This document shows positions 1-9,826 of a DNA stretch of 64,000 nucleotides, in pieces. The number at the start of each line of letters is the position of its first letter. Position 1 is the stretch's first letter. The notes under the pieces were generated by a model. The model was not told where the DNA came from. It did not search any database and was given only the letters and a program-made list of their open reading frames with translations. Source of the DNA: Pseudomonadales bacterium (GTDB lineage: Bacteria; Pseudomonadota; Gammaproteobacteria; Pseudomonadales; Pseudohongiellaceae); the NCBI GenBank assembly GCA_023254735.1, contig JALRKV010000012.1, positions 62,001-126,000 on the forward strand, written 5' to 3'. A program made the translations under genes and the position numbers.

Positions 1-279
1 GTGTTAGGTTTTCTTCTCTTCACGACAGAGCGTAGACCGTTCCCGTTTAATGATTTCCCAGGTTCCGGCATTAGCGATGCGGGGTCCAATGACGGCAAAG
101 AGGCCGAGCGCACTGAGACAGCGGAGCGGAGCGAGACAGCGGGGCGAACTGAAACAGCAGCGCAGGCTGAAACCGCTGAGCACATCAGTCAGCTTGATGA
201 GTCTAAAGACCCCGATGGTGGGTTGGATGAGGATTCTCCGGCGCCGCCCCGCGGTCCAAGCGCTACGCCGCAGGGATAA
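1..279 (+). CDS. DUF4389 family membrane protein, C-terminal end only
   Basis: The reading frame is open at the window edge, so the true start lies upstream and the apparent first codon should not be trusted. Residues 3-20 (GFLLFTTERRPFPFNDFP) match the end of DUF4389 proteins, small inner-membrane proteins whose last membrane segment is followed by a conserved phenylalanine/proline-rich stretch. DUF4389 genes commonly precede sixA in Pseudomonas-type genomes, as here, with 6 bases between the stop and sixA. The roughly 70 residues after the conserved motif are low-complexity, with a Thr/Glu-rich hexapeptide repeat and an acidic, Pro-rich end, and look disordered and cytoplasmic. The function of the family is unknown. 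Identification rests on the short conserved motif and the neighbour. Confidence 0.65.
   Translation: MLGFLLFTTERRPFPFNDFPGSGISDAGSNDGKEAERTETAERSETAGRTETAAQAETAEHISQLDESKDPDGGLDEDSPAPPRGPSATPQG
103..174 (+). repeat. 18-bp tandem repeat encoding a Thr/Glu-rich hexapeptide, four units
   Basis: Residues 35-58 of the DUF4389 tail read AERTET, AERSET, AGRTET, AAQAET: four in-frame 18-bp units that have diverged from one another. The array lies outside the conserved part of the protein. Confidence 0.75.
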
Positions 280-285
280 CGCTCG

Positions 286-780
286 GTGCTTGTAGTGTTA
301 GTGCGCCATGGCGACGCAGCTTTTAGTATGCCCGATGCGAAACGCGAGCTTTCGGCGCGCGGCCGAGAAGAGGTCCAGAGCGCGGTGGCAACCCACGCGG
401 CCTTTCGTCGCATGGGTGCTGCGAGCGCCGACGAAGCAGGGGTGCGCGTTGTCGTGAGCCCGCTGCTCCGGGCTCAGCAAACAGCGGCCATACTGGCAGA
501 TGAGTTAAGCGCGAATGGGTATCGGTTCGCGCTGATAACAGACGATCGGCTGGAGCCTGACCGCGATCCCACTGCCATTTTCGCCTTAGTTGATCAGGCT
601 CAGATGCAAGGCATTACCGAACTCTGGCTGGTCGGGCATAATCCACTCTTGTCGACTCTTCTCAGTCTCCTCGCCGACGGCGAGCTAAATTCTCAGCCGC
701 AGCTCGCTACCGCTGAGATTGTAGAGTTGGAGATCGACTGGGTTGGGCTCGGGTGTGCTACTGTGGGGTATCGAGCATAG
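286..780 (+). CDS. sixA: Phosphohistidine phosphatase SixA
   Basis: A 164-residue protein of the histidine phosphatase (phosphoglycerate mutase-like) superfamily, of SixA type, which removes phosphate from phosphohistidine. The catalytic RHG motif is at residues 7-9, directly after the first strand, and the second conserved histidine is in GHN at 117-119. Length fits SixA (about 150-165 residues). The start is GTG; no earlier in-frame start is needed because the N-terminal strand and RHG are complete. In E. coli SixA acts on phosphotransfer proteins such as ArcB or the nitrogen PTS; no such partner is encoded in this window, so the substrate here is not known. It follows the DUF4389 gene closely and is probably co-transcribed with it. 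Confidence 0.9.
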   Translation: MLVVLVRHGDAAFSMPDAKRELSARGREEVQSAVATHAAFRRMGAASADEAGVRVVVSPLLRAQQTAAILADELSANGYRFALITDDRLEPDRDPTAIFALVDQAQMQGITELWLVGHNPLLSTLLSLLADGELNSQPQLATAEIVELEIDWVGLGCATVGYRA

Positions 781-807
781 ATTTTCGAAACCTATCCTGA
801 GGAGTTA

Positions 808-1794
808 ATGATGCAGTTTTTGCGGTTAAAGGCAGCTAGCTATTCAGCTTGCTCGGCGCTGGGCCTTTTGGCATTCGCACTCTCTCCGAATCTGGTAAAC
901 GCGCAAGGTGCGAGTGAGCAGTTTGCAGAAAATGATCATCCCTTAATTGCTCGATTTCCCGATTCGGAGATCGTCGAGTATGAGGTGTCAGACGAACTAA
1001 ACCATCAACTTGTTCTCGGCACGTTGCAGCGGACTCGGGGCGAGGTGGTGCCAGAGGCATCTGAGCGGCTTAAGGGGAGAGTCACTCGTATCGTTTACGC
1101 AGTTCCGTCCGACTATCAAGTGAGCGATGTACGGGAGTTTTTTTCTCAGCAGTTACGGGAGCGTGGCGACGAGGTTCTTTTTTCATGCGAAGGTCGCGCG
1201 TGCGGGAGTAGTAACTACTGGGCAAACGATATTTTCAAGCGCCGGATTCTCTACGGCCCCGAACGCAACCAGTTCTATCTTGCAGCACGCAGCAATACTG
1301 CGCTTGAGGACGATCCGTTCCTCGCGCTTTACCTGATCACTCGCGCCAACAGGCGTCTCTATGCCTATTTGGAAATCGTTGAACAGGAAACTGCCATCGC
1401 GCCACAAGTACTTGTGAACGAGGGCGTGCTGGCGTCCTCGCTGATTGAGACGGGGAGCGTTATTCTCCCGGCCGTCGAATTCGGCTCGGTCGAGGGCGAC
1501 AGCGAACGTCTGCTTGAACCAGAGGCTCTCGATTATTTGGTAAGACTACTTCAGCGCGAATCCGACATGCGCGTCTATATTGTGAGTCATTTAAGCCGCC
1601 CCGAGAAGTCACTAGAGGCGCTGCTCGCGCAATCTAAGAATAGATCTCAGCTCATTCGACAAATCTTGATCGAGAAGGGTATCGATGGCGCGAGAGTGGA
1701 GGCTGCGGGTGTTGGCCCGCTGGCTCCCTCTTGTGCGCTGAGCGACTGCAGCGATCGCATCGAGCTTGTGGTCATGCAAACCGACGGTCTTTAA
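808..1794 (+). CDS. DUF4892 domain protein with OmpA-like C-terminus, exported
   Basis: A 328-residue protein with an N-terminal signal peptide (hydrophobic residues about 13-30, probable cleavage after NAQ). Residues about 45-210 resemble the DUF4892 domain, a periplasmic domain of unknown function with a Cys-containing loop (FSCEGRACGSSNYW). Residues about 220-325 resemble an OmpA-like peptidoglycan-binding fold: a leading VEFGSVEGDSERL strand, then the IEKGIDGARVEAAGVG region typical of these domains. A good ribosome binding site (GAGGAG) precedes the ATG. The expected location is periplasm or outer-membrane associated, perhaps contacting peptidoglycan. It lies 27 bases after sixA on the same strand. 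DUF4892 is assigned by overall resemblance and could not be checked by profile search. Confidence 0.7.
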   Translation: MMQFLRLKAASYSACSALGLLAFALSPNLVNAQGASEQFAENDHPLIARFPDSEIVEYEVSDELNHQLVLGTLQRTRGEVVPEASERLKGRVTRIVYAVPSDYQVSDVREFFSQQLRERGDEVLFSCEGRACGSSNYWANDIFKRRILYGPERNQFYLAARSNTALEDDPFLALYLITRANRRLYAYLEIVEQETAIAPQVLVNEGVLASSLIETGSVILPAVEFGSVEGDSERLLEPEALDYLVRLLQRESDMRVYIVSHLSRPEKSLEALLAQSKNRSQLIRQILIEKGIDGARVEAAGVGPLAPSCALSDCSDRIELVVMQTDGL

Positions 1795-1830
1795 GCGGGG
1801 TGAATGAGGATTGATGCGCTATCTAAGCCG

Positions 1831-2478
1831 CTAACGGCTGATGAGTGATAGGAACTCGGCGCGGGTAGTCTGGCTATTTCTAAATGCGCCTAGCATGCAA
1901 GATGTCGTCATCGTAGAGTTTTGCTTCTCAACGCCACGCATCATCATGCACATATGTTTCGCCTCGATAATGACAGCTGCTCCTGCCGCGCCGGTCTTTT
2001 CAACTATGCAGGTTGCGATTTCATTGGTGAGATTCTCCTGAATCTGTAGTCTTCGTGCAAACACGTCGACAACGCGCGCGATCTTGGATAATCCGATTAC
2101 TTTTCCTTTTGGCAAATACGCGACGTGGCACTTACCAATAAACGGGAGCATATGGTGCTCGCACATAGAATAGAGCTCAATGTCTTTCACGATAACCATT
2201 TCGTCATTATCTGACTCAAACAGAGCACCGTTGATTACCTCATCGATATCCATCCGATAGCCCTGTGTGAGGAAATGCAGGGCTTTAGCTGCGCGCAGCG
2301 GCGTGTCCTTGAGTCCGTCTCGTTCAGGCGCCTCTCCGACTTCGTTGAGCAGCGTCAGGTAGGCGTCTTGCATCGATGCGATGGCAGCGGCCGATTCGTT
2401 GGTTTGGTCTTTGCTTTGCGCGCTCACTTCGAGGCTCCCTTCAATATTCAGACAGTGTTTCGTCGTGTTCCGACGCAT
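1831..2478 (-). CDS. folE: GTP cyclohydrolase I
   Basis: FolE opens GTP to 7,8-dihydroneopterin triphosphate, the first step of tetrahydrofolate (and queuosine-type) synthesis. The zinc site is complete: Cys106 and His109 in SMCEHHMLP, and Cys177 in KHMCMMMRG. The central stretch ([19 protein letters not shown]) is diagnostic of type I enzymes. At 215 residues it is slightly longer than usual because of an approximately 30-residue polar N-terminal extension; an internal start would also leave a complete enzyme. It is transcribed divergently from prmB across a 217-bp gap, and it converges on the DUF4892 gene. Confidence 0.95.
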   Translation of the reverse strand: MRRNTTKHCLNIEGSLEVSAQSKDQTNESAAAIASMQDAYLTLLNEVGEAPERDGLKDTPLRAAKALHFLTQGYRMDIDEVINGALFESDNDEMVIVKDIELYSMCEHHMLPFIGKCHVAYLPKGKVIGLSKIARVVDVFARRLQIQENLTNEIATCIVEKTGAAGAAVIIEAKHMCMMMRGVEKQNSTMTTSCMLGAFRNSQTTRAEFLSLISR

Positions 2479-2695
2479 TGTTGCTGCGTAAATTAATCCT
2501 AGGCTACAAGTTTACCCGTTTTTTGGTGTAAAACCCGACTTTGATTATTCGGGCGCTACCCTACGCCAAGCGGCGCGTGGGGTAAAGCGCTTCCGCGGTA
2601 GCCTCGTGCGCGGCTTTGGCGACAATCGCGGTGTAAATCAGCATAATAACGCGATTTCAACGCGAGGTTGATGTGCGATCGAATAGGAATGAAAG

Positions 2696-3574
2696 ATGAT
2701 CACGGTAGGGCAATACGTCGAGAGGATAAGTGCGGTTTTTGATGAGGCTGAGCTATTTTACGGTCATGGCACCGACAACGGGTATGACGAAGCGGTTTAC
2801 CTTGTTTTTGCATCGCTCGATATCTCATTCGACGATCCCTCTGCGTATGCGCGTGAAATCTCGCCGCAGGACCGCGAAATAGTAGACGCCCGCGTTGAAG
2901 AGCGAATAAGCAAGCGAACGCCTGTTGCCTATTTGGTCGGCCAGGCATGGTTTGGCGGCATGCGATTTATCGCCGACGCACGCGCGCTCATTCCACGTTC
3001 ACCGCTCGCTGAGTTTATCGCCGGGGGATGCGTGCCTTTCGTAACCATTCCGCCAAGGCGTATTCTCGATCTTTGCTGTGGCGGGGGCTGCATTGGGCTA
3101 TTTGCCGCGCATCAATTCCCCCAAGCGAAGATTGTCCTTGCGGATCTTTCTGCCGATGCCCTCGCGCTCGCGCAGGAGAACATCGCCCTACATAAGGCTG
3201 CGGCGAGGGTGTCTACACTACAATCGGATTTATTCGCGGCGCTCGAAGGGCGCTTTGACCTAATACTCAGCAACCCCCCTTATGTCCCGCTGGACGAGAT
3301 GCTGGACCTGCCGTCGGAATACCGCCACGAGCCGGCACTAGGTCTGGTCAGTGACGATGACGGGCTCGCGATTCCGCTCAAAATCCTCCGCGAGGCGCCC
3401 GACTATTTGGCTGACGATGGCGTGTTGATTATGGAAGTCGGCTATAGCCATGAGCAGCTTAGTGAGCGACTTATCGAGGTGCCGCTGCTTTGGCTTGAGT
3501 TTGCCAACGGAGGAGAGGGCGTTTTTGCGATAACAAGAGATGAGCTACTTCGCTACAGAGAGCAATTTAAGTAG
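2696..3574 (+). CDS. prmB: Ribosomal protein uL3 glutamine N5-methyltransferase
   Basis: PrmB methylates a glutamine of ribosomal protein L3 using S-adenosylmethionine. The N-terminal helical part contains the PrmB signature FYGHGTDNGYDEAVYL; the SAM-binding motif is ILDLCCGGGCIGLFA near residues 122-136, and the catalytic NPPYVPLDEM motif is near residue 198. NPPY is shared with the release-factor methylase PrmC, but the GHGTDN segment and the EYRHEPALGLVSDDDGL stretch favour PrmB. In many gammaproteobacteria prmB lies directly upstream of aroC, as here (gap 152 bp). Length of 292 residues is normal. Confidence 0.93.
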   Translation: MITVGQYVERISAVFDEAELFYGHGTDNGYDEAVYLVFASLDISFDDPSAYAREISPQDREIVDARVEERISKRTPVAYLVGQAWFGGMRFIADARALIPRSPLAEFIAGGCVPFVTIPPRRILDLCCGGGCIGLFAAHQFPQAKIVLADLSADALALAQENIALHKAAARVSTLQSDLFAALEGRFDLILSNPPYVPLDEMLDLPSEYRHEPALGLVSDDDGLAIPLKILREAPDYLADDGVLIMEVGYSHEQLSERLIEVPLLWLEFANGGEGVFAITRDELLRYREQFK

Positions 3575-3726
3575 TGTATACTTTAGGGCTTTTATTATTG
3601 GTCAATTTCTTCGAGTTTATCGATAAGTAACAGTGAGTTGGGGAATCGACTGCGCCATCAACGCAGGCCAAGAGAATTGGTATTGCATTTGTTCGTTAGT
3701 AACGATTAACAGAGATACGCAAAACA

Positions 3727-4818
3727 ATGTCCGGAAACACTTTTGGCAAGCTATTCACCGTAACCAGCTTCGGCGAAAGCCACGGCCCTGCACTCGGCTG
3801 CGTGATCGACGGTTGCCCGCCGGGGCTAGAATTGTGCAGCGCCGATCTTCAGCGCGACCTCGATAGACGCAAACCCGGACAATCGCGGTTTACGACACAG
3901 CGCCGAGAGGACGATGAGGTGCAGATACTGTCGGGTGTATTCGAGGGTAAGACGACTGGTACTCCGATCGGCTTGCTAATTCACAACACTGATCAGCGCT
4001 CTAAAGATTACGGGAAAATCAAAGATCAGTTCAGGCCTGCACACGCCGACTACACTTATCAGGTGAAATACGGCGTTCGCGACTATCGAGGCGGTGGTAG
4101 GTCTTCTGCGCGCGAAACGGCGATGCGTGTGGCAGCTGGAGCGGTGGCTAAGAAGTTTCTCGCGAAGGAATGCGGCATCGAAGTTTACGGCTATTTGAGC
4201 GAGTTGGGCCCTATTAAAATCGACTCGGTAGATCGAGCAGAAATCGAGCGCAACCCTTTCTTCTGCCCCGATGCAAGCAAAGTCGAAGACATGGAAGCCT
4301 ATATGGCCGCGCTGAGCAAAGAGGGTAATTCCATTGGTGCGCGTATCGACGTTTGCGCAACGAATGTGCCAGCTGGGTTAGGTGAGCCTGTTTTCGATCG
4401 GTTAGACGCCGATCTAGCGCATGCACTCATGGGCATCAACGCAGTGAAGGGTGTCGAAATCGGCGCAGGTTTCGCGTCGATCGCACAGAAGGGCAGCGAG
4501 CACAGAGACGAAATAACGCCGACGGGTTTTTTGAGCAATAACGCAGGCGGTGTGCTTGGTGGCATATCGAGTGGTCAGGATATTAGAGCTAGCATCGCAT
4601 TGAAGCCGACTTCCAGCATTCGGCTGCCCGGGCGGTCAATTGATGTGAACGGCAATCCCGCGGAGGTTATTACCACGGGGCGTCATGATCCCTGCGTCGG
4701 GATTAGAGCGACACCGATCGCGGAGGCGATGATGGCCCTCGTGCTCATCGACCACCTATTAAGGGATCGAGGACAAATGGGCGTCAAACGCCTAAAAGGA
4801 AGCAGTTTAATTGATTAA
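3727..4818 (+). CDS. aroC: Chorismate synthase
   Basis: AroC converts 5-enolpyruvylshikimate 3-phosphate to chorismate using reduced FMN, the last shared step toward aromatic amino acids and folate. The opening [20 protein letters not shown], the internal [21 protein letters not shown] near residue 120 and the C-terminal [19 protein letters not shown] are all family signatures. Length of 363 residues is standard. It follows prmB and is followed by leuC after 58 bp. The trp genes further down the same strand consume its product. Confidence 0.97.
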   Translation: MSGNTFGKLFTVTSFGESHGPALGCVIDGCPPGLELCSADLQRDLDRRKPGQSRFTTQRREDDEVQILSGVFEGKTTGTPIGLLIHNTDQRSKDYGKIKDQFRPAHADYTYQVKYGVRDYRGGGRSSARETAMRVAAGAVAKKFLAKECGIEVYGYLSELGPIKIDSVDRAEIERNPFFCPDASKVEDMEAYMAALSKEGNSIGARIDVCATNVPAGLGEPVFDRLDADLAHALMGINAVKGVEIGAGFASIAQKGSEHRDEITPTGFLSNNAGGVLGGISSGQDIRASIALKPTSSIRLPGRSIDVNGNPAEVITTGRHDPCVGIRATPIAEAMMALVLIDHLLRDRGQMGVKRLKGSSLID

Positions 4819-4876
4819 TCAAGTGGTTATATCGATAAGCGAATAAAATAGATAAGGTAATTGGCGGAACGAGACT

Positions 4877-6295
4877 ATGAGCAGTAAGACGTTGTACGAC
4901 AAAATTTGGGACGCGCATTTGGTGACGCAGCGCGACGATGGCACCGCGTTGATCTACATCGATCGCCACTTGATTCATGAAGTGACTTCGCCACAAGCCT
5001 TTGAGGGTCTTCGATTAGCGGGGCGTAAGCCGTGGCGCGCCGATGCAAACTTCGCGACCCCCGATCACAATATTCCTACGACTGCTGCCGAGCGCCGTGC
5101 CGGTATCGATGGCATTCTTGATCCTATCTCGAAGATTCAAGTGACGACGCTCGACGACAACTGTAAAGAGTTCGGCATTCTCGAAATGAACATGGACGAT
5201 ATTCGGCAAGGTATCGTTCACGTAGTAGGCCCCGAGCAAGGCGCTACGCTGCCCGGCATGACAATCGTCTGCGGTGATTCGCATACCTCGACTCACGGCG
5301 CACTTGGCGCCCTCGCGCACGGCATTGGCACCTCTGAGGTTGAGCACGTGTTAGCGACTCAGTGTTTGATGGCCAAAAAAGCCAAGAATATGCTCGTGCG
5401 TGTGGATGGCGAGCTGCCAAAAGGCGTAACGGCAAAAGACATTGTTTTGGCGATTATCGGCAAAATAGGCACGGCTGGCGGCACCGGCTATACCATCGAG
5501 TTCGGTGGTGACGCCATTATGGCGCTCAGTATCGAAGGTCGTATGACTGTCTGCAACATGGCTATCGAAGCAGGCGCGCGTGCCGGTCTGATTGCGGTGG
5601 ATCAATCGACAATCGACTACATAAAAGGCAGACCATTCGCGCCGAAGGGCGAGCTATGGGATCAGGCAGTCGAAGCCTGGCTCGGGTTGCACAGCGATAA
5701 AGGGGCGTCGTTCGATAAGGTGGTTGAGCTGAACGCGGCGGAAATCGAGCCTCAAGTCACCTGGGGTACGTCGCCCGAGATGGTGGTTTCGGTGAATGGT
5801 TCGATACCCGACCCTGCGCAAGAACAGGATCCCTCTCGCAGAGAGAGTATTTTGCAGGCACTCAAGTATATGGGCCTCACAGGCGGTAGCGCGATAAAAG
5901 ACATTAAGCTCGATACGATCTTTATCGGCTCGTGCACCAATTCGCGCATAGAGGATTTACGCGCAGCGGCGAAAGTCGTCGAGGGCAAGAAAGTCGCAGA
6001 GACGATAGAGCTCGCGATGGTTGTGCCAGGTTCGGGCCTTGTTAAGAAGCAGGCTGAGGAAGAGGGGCTCGACAAGATTTTTATCGACGCGGGACTCGAA
6101 TGGCGTGAGCCTGGATGCTCGATGTGTTTGGCGATGAATGCCGATCAGCTAGGTGACGGCAAACACTGCGCCTCTACCTCCAATCGCAATTTCGAAGGCA
6201 GACAAGGGTTTGGTGGGCGAACTCATTTGGTGAGCCCAGCCATGGCAGCCGCTGCTGCGATTCACGGCCACTTCGTCGACGTGCGCGAACTATAG
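4877..6295 (+). CDS. leuC: 3-isopropylmalate dehydratase large subunit
   Basis: LeuC with LeuD isomerises 2-isopropylmalate to 3-isopropylmalate in leucine synthesis. It is an aconitase-family protein with a [4Fe-4S] cluster; its three cysteine ligands lie in [13 protein letters not shown] and in [11 protein letters not shown]. Start [16 protein letters not shown] and length (472 residues) match the bacterial LeuC type. leuD follows after 18 bp, so the subunits are made from one message. Confidence 0.97.
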   Translation: MSSKTLYDKIWDAHLVTQRDDGTALIYIDRHLIHEVTSPQAFEGLRLAGRKPWRADANFATPDHNIPTTAAERRAGIDGILDPISKIQVTTLDDNCKEFGILEMNMDDIRQGIVHVVGPEQGATLPGMTIVCGDSHTSTHGALGALAHGIGTSEVEHVLATQCLMAKKAKNMLVRVDGELPKGVTAKDIVLAIIGKIGTAGGTGYTIEFGGDAIMALSIEGRMTVCNMAIEAGARAGLIAVDQSTIDYIKGRPFAPKGELWDQAVEAWLGLHSDKGASFDKVVELNAAEIEPQVTWGTSPEMVVSVNGSIPDPAQEQDPSRRESILQALKYMGLTGGSAIKDIKLDTIFIGSCTNSRIEDLRAAAKVVEGKKVAETIELAMVVPGSGLVKKQAEEEGLDKIFIDAGLEWREPGCSMCLAMNADQLGDGKHCASTSNRNFEGRQGFGGRTHLVSPAMAAAAAIHGHFVDVREL

Positions 6296-6313
6296 ATTCT
6301 AAGGAACCAGACA

Positions 6314-6961
6314 ATGAAAAAATTCAGTACTGAGAAGGGCGTCGTTCTCCCGCTTAATCGTGCCAATGTCGATACAGACTTTATTATTCCTAAGCAGTTT
6401 CTTAAATCGATTAAACGCACAGGATTCGGTCCCAATCTTTTCGATGAGCATCGTTACCTCGACAAAGGCGAGCCCGATTCAGATAACAGTGCGCGCCCTC
6501 TGAACAAAGAATTTGTGATGAACCAGCCTCGTTACGCTGGCGCGCGCGTGCTGCTCGCTCGAGAAAATTTTGGCTGTGGATCTAGCCGTGAACACGCACC
6601 CTGGGCGTTGGATGACTATGGATTCAGAGCAATTCTCGCTCCGAGCTTTGCAGACATATTTTTTAACAACTGTTTTAAAAATGGACTGCTGCCAATCGTT
6701 CTCGATAAGGAGGTGATTGACGGCCTCTTTGCTGAGGTCGAGGCGACTGAGGGGTATCAGCTCGAGATCGATCTCGATGCTCAGTTAGTACGCAAGCCGA
6801 CTGGCGAAGAAGTGCCCTTCGAAGTGGACCAATTTCGAAAGCATTGCCTACTCAATGGGCTCGATGATATCGGCTTGACGCTGGAGGATTCGGCAGCAAT
6901 TACTGCCTTCGAAACGACGTGGCGGACCAAGTCTCCTTGGTATTTTACCCTGTCGAATTGA
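6314..6961 (+). CDS. leuD: 3-isopropylmalate dehydratase small subunit
   Basis: The small (swivel domain) partner of LeuC. Conserved features include [22 protein letters not shown] near residues 18-39 and the substrate-loop motif [18 protein letters not shown] near residues 81-98. Length of 215 residues is typical. In related genomes leuD is followed by leuB (3-isopropylmalate dehydrogenase), sometimes after a methyltransferase gene. Here the next gene is asd, 77 bp away, so leuB must be elsewhere. Confidence 0.96.
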   Translation: MKKFSTEKGVVLPLNRANVDTDFIIPKQFLKSIKRTGFGPNLFDEHRYLDKGEPDSDNSARPLNKEFVMNQPRYAGARVLLARENFGCGSSREHAPWALDDYGFRAILAPSFADIFFNNCFKNGLLPIVLDKEVIDGLFAEVEATEGYQLEIDLDAQLVRKPTGEEVPFEVDQFRKHCLLNGLDDIGLTLEDSAAITAFETTWRTKSPWYFTLSN

Positions 6962-6967
6962 TTCTTA

Positions 6968-6986
6968 GCGCGCAAATCTTGCGTGC
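6968..6986. other. Short hairpin in the leuD-asd gap
   Basis: GCGCGCAA and TTGCGTGC can pair over eight positions (one G-T pair) around a 3-base loop. No T-run follows, so it is not a classical intrinsic terminator. It could stabilise or process the leu message, or be a remnant of a rearrangement at the point where leuB is normally found. Confidence 0.4.
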
Positions 6987-7038
6987 AACAAGGGTTAGTT
7001 GATGTTCACACGTGGTTCGATTTTAGTGAGTAATTGTA

Positions 7039-8061
7039 ATGAGTAAGAATGTAAACGTAGCAATCGTCGGCGCGACTGGTGCAGTGGGCGAGGCCCTTAT
7101 TGAAATTTTGGAGCAGCGCAATTTTCCCGTCGGTGAGCTCTATCTGCTTGCAAGTGAGCGATCTGCGGGCACGACCTTGATGTTTAAAAATAAACCAATC
7201 ATGGTTACAGACTTAGCCGAGTTCGATTTTTCGAAAGCGCAAATAGGCTTGTTCTCTGCAGGTGGCAGCATCTCTGAGGTTTACGCGCCAAAAGCCGCCG
7301 CTGCTGGTTGTATCGTTGTCGATAATACGTCTCATTTCCGCTACGACGACGACATCCCACTGGTTGTTCCCGAGGTCAATCCAGAGGCAATAGCGGGCTA
7401 CACAACGCGAAATATCATTGCGAATCCAAACTGCTCGACGATTCAGATGCTGGTGGCGCTAAAACCTATTCATGATGCGGTCGGCATCAAGCGCATTAGC
7501 GTAGCGACATATCAGGCTGTATCGGGTACCGGCAAGCCTGCTATTGAGGAGCTTGCGAAACAAACCGCTGAACTGCTCAACGGGCGGGAGGCGAAGGCCG
7601 AGGTTTACCCCCAGCAGATAGCCTTTAATGTCCTGCCACAGATCGATGTCTTCCTCGACAACGGCTACACCAAAGAAGAGATGAAGATGGTTTGGGAGAC
7701 GCAAAAAATCTTTGGAGACAAGTCGATCGCCGTTAGTGCTACCTGTGTCAGGGTGCCGGTTTTTTATGGGCATTCGGAGGCAGTGCAAATCGAGACTCAT
7801 GACGAGATCTCAGAAGAGAAGGTGCGAGAGCTGCTTGCCAAAGCGGCGGGCGTAAAAGTGATCGATGAGCGTGTCGATGGGGGCTATCCGACCGCCGTAA
7901 AGCACGCATCCGGTGAGGATCCGGTGTTCGTTGGCCGCATTCGAAAAGATATATCGATGGTCAATGGCATGAACTTTTGGATAGTTTCGGACAATGTGAG
8001 GAAAGGCGCGGCGTTGAACTCGGTGCAAATTGCCGAGGAACTTTTAAAGACTTATCTTTGA
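7039..8061 (+). CDS. asd: Aspartate-semialdehyde dehydrogenase
   Basis: Asd reduces 4-aspartyl phosphate to aspartate semialdehyde with NADPH, feeding lysine/diaminopimelate, threonine and methionine synthesis. The Rossmann motif GATGAVGEALIEIL is at residues 11-24, and the catalytic cysteine is Cys132 in NPNCSTIQ. The sequence is of the shorter type (340 residues) found beside fimV in Pseudomonas relatives. Start ATG is preceded by GTGAG-like sequence. A weak terminator-like hairpin follows. Confidence 0.95.
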   Translation: MSKNVNVAIVGATGAVGEALIEILEQRNFPVGELYLLASERSAGTTLMFKNKPIMVTDLAEFDFSKAQIGLFSAGGSISEVYAPKAAAAGCIVVDNTSHFRYDDDIPLVVPEVNPEAIAGYTTRNIIANPNCSTIQMLVALKPIHDAVGIKRISVATYQAVSGTGKPAIEELAKQTAELLNGREAKAEVYPQQIAFNVLPQIDVFLDNGYTKEEMKMVWETQKIFGDKSIAVSATCVRVPVFYGHSEAVQIETHDEISEEKVRELLAKAAGVKVIDERVDGGYPTAVKHASGEDPVFVGRIRKDISMVNGMNFWIVSDNVRKGAALNSVQIAEELLKTYL

Positions 8062-8062
8062 A

Positions 8063-8088
8063 GGACTACTCTTTAAAGTCCATTTTTT
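8063..8088 (+). terminator. Weak intrinsic terminator after asd
   Basis: A 5-bp stem GGACT/AGTCC with a 9-base loop is followed one base later by six T residues. The stem is short, so termination may be partial. Confidence 0.4.
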
Positions 8089-8164
8089 AATAGCGCTACT
8101 ATGGACGCGTGCAGCGTCTGTGGTAGCAGCGAATAACCCAATGCAGACTCAGAGAAATAGCGAT

Positions 8165-9826
8165 ATGAGGCGAAAAAATAGAGCTTTCCTTGTCGCGCTT
8201 GTAAGCTGTCTTTCGTTCTCGAGTAGCTTATGGGCGGTGGGTCTTGGGCAGCTGCGCGCAGACTCCTCGATTAATCAGCCTCTGAGCGTTCGCATTCAGC
8301 TCGTGGATCTCGGCTCGACGCCGTTGGATGAAATAAGCGTTGCCGTTGCGGATGTCGAAAATTTCGATCGTCTAGATGTCGAAGTCGCCGATAATTTTCC
8401 CGCAATACAGATCAGCCTCGGCGTCGATGAAGAAGGGCCTTATGCGCGATTAGAATCGGCCTCTGTGATTCAAACACCTTATTTAGAAGTGGTGTTAGAT
8501 ACCCGGTGGCCGAGCGGGCGAGTGCTTACACAGCACACTATTTTGCTAGACCCGCCGGTATTTCTCGATAGCGAGGAGGCGGTGGTCGCGGATTCGATGC
8601 AAGATGTGGCGCCCAGTTCTAGTGTTGTCGAAGAACCTGCCGAGCCGTCGATCGCTTCACCTCGCAGCGTCACCACCGATAGAGCCAGCACGCTCTACAG
8701 CATCGCGATGGCGTCAAGACCGAATCGGTCCGTTACGGTCCAACAGACGATGCTCGCGATACAGCGACTGAATCCCAGTTCCTTCGGCGATGGCAATATC
8801 AATCGACTTTATGCCGGCGAGATTCTTCGCCTTCCAACCGAGCAGCAGATTCTACAGCTGAGTGCTGCAGAGGCGCTCGAAGCCGTCCTCCGTCAGAACC
8901 AAGAAGCGGCGATCGACTCAGTCGAGCCACCACAAACGAGCGAGCCCGCCGGGATAATTGCGACAGCAGCTACCGGCGATAAGCTTAGCGTAGTTGTGAC
9001 CGAAACAGCGGCGCTGGAGGAAGAAAATTCGGTACTAGACGCGCGCATCAAGGAGCTTGAAAATCGTCTCGCAATTAGTCAAGAAGAGCTTGCAAAAGCG
9101 GCACGGGAGAGAGCTGATTTTATAGCGAGACTAGAGGCAATTGAGAGTCAGATAACGGCGGCTCAGGAAATAATTAAACTGCAGGATGCGCAGCTCGCCG
9201 AGTTAACCCAATCGCTCGCTGCTGCGGCAGAGGCTCGTGAGCGCGAAGCGCCGACGGCAATGCGCAATACAGTTAATCAAGCTACCGGCTTCTTTGGCCA
9301 ACCCCTCATCGTCGCGGGAGCTGCAGGGCTTGCAGTTCTTTTGCTCGTGTTTCTTCTTCTGCGCCGAAATCGGGAGAATCATGAGGAGGATAATTCGAGT
9401 GAAATCACGTTAACTGAAGCGGCGCGGCCTATGTCTGACAGCAAGCGCGAGCAAGACGAGTTAAACAGCGAACTGCTCGCTATATTGTCGGGCGATAATG
9501 AGGTCGACGTTGAAGATAGGCCTCGCTCAATCGCGGCCGTGCATTCCGCTCCTGCCTTCGATCCTGATGAGCTGACTTTCCGTACACAAGAGGCTGCTGT
9601 CGAACCCTCGAGCCCGGCGCCTATCGAGTCGATCGACGAGGATGAGGCGGCGACAAAACTCGAGCTAGCCTATGCGTATCATAAGATGGGTGACAGCGTG
9701 GGTGCTGCTGAAATACTGCTTGAGGTCTTGGAAGAGGGTACATCAAAGCACAAAGCCGAGGCGCAAAAATTGTTGAACGTTGTTAAGGCGACTGGCAGGC
9801 TAGTTGATGGGGACAGCGGCTCTTGA
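8165..9826 (+). CDS. fimV: FimV/HubP family polar landmark protein
   Basis: FimV-type proteins are single-pass inner-membrane proteins that bind peptidoglycan and organise the cell pole (type IV pili, chemotaxis arrays). From the ATG at 8165 the protein has a clean signal peptide (MRRKNRAFLVALVSC then WAVGLG) followed by the characteristic FimV opening GQLRADSSINQPLSVRIQL. A LysM-like region lies near residues 172-225 (TLYSIAMASRPNRSVTVQQ to YAGEILRLP), then a coiled coil near 283-360, a membrane helix near 379-401 and a short C-terminal FimV motif (TKLELAYAYHKMGDSVGAAE). Earlier starts at 8120 and 8141 would add residues ahead of the signal peptide. At 553 residues it is much shorter than Pseudomonas FimV, mainly in the acidic cytoplasmic part. 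Its position between asd and truA is conserved. Confidence 0.9.
   Translation: MRRKNRAFLVALVSCLSFSSSLWAVGLGQLRADSSINQPLSVRIQLVDLGSTPLDEISVAVADVENFDRLDVEVADNFPAIQISLGVDEEGPYARLESASVIQTPYLEVVLDTRWPSGRVLTQHTILLDPPVFLDSEEAVVADSMQDVAPSSSVVEEPAEPSIASPRSVTTDRASTLYSIAMASRPNRSVTVQQTMLAIQRLNPSSFGDGNINRLYAGEILRLPTEQQILQLSAAEALEAVLRQNQEAAIDSVEPPQTSEPAGIIATAATGDKLSVVVTETAALEEENSVLDARIKELENRLAISQEELAKAARERADFIARLEAIESQITAAQEIIKLQDAQLAELTQSLAAAAEAREREAPTAMRNTVNQATGFFGQPLIVAGAAGLAVLLLVFLLLRRNRENHEEDNSSEITLTEAARPMSDSKREQDELNSELLAILSGDNEVDVEDRPRSIAAVHSAPAFDPDELTFRTQEAAVEPSSPAPIESIDEDEAATKLELAYAYHKMGDSVGAAEILLEVLEEGTSKHKAEAQKLLNVVKATGRLVDGDSGS

Noticed and set aside
8120..8164. Upstream starts for fimV
   Set aside because: They would place 15 polar residues before an otherwise typical signal peptide that begins at ATG 8165.
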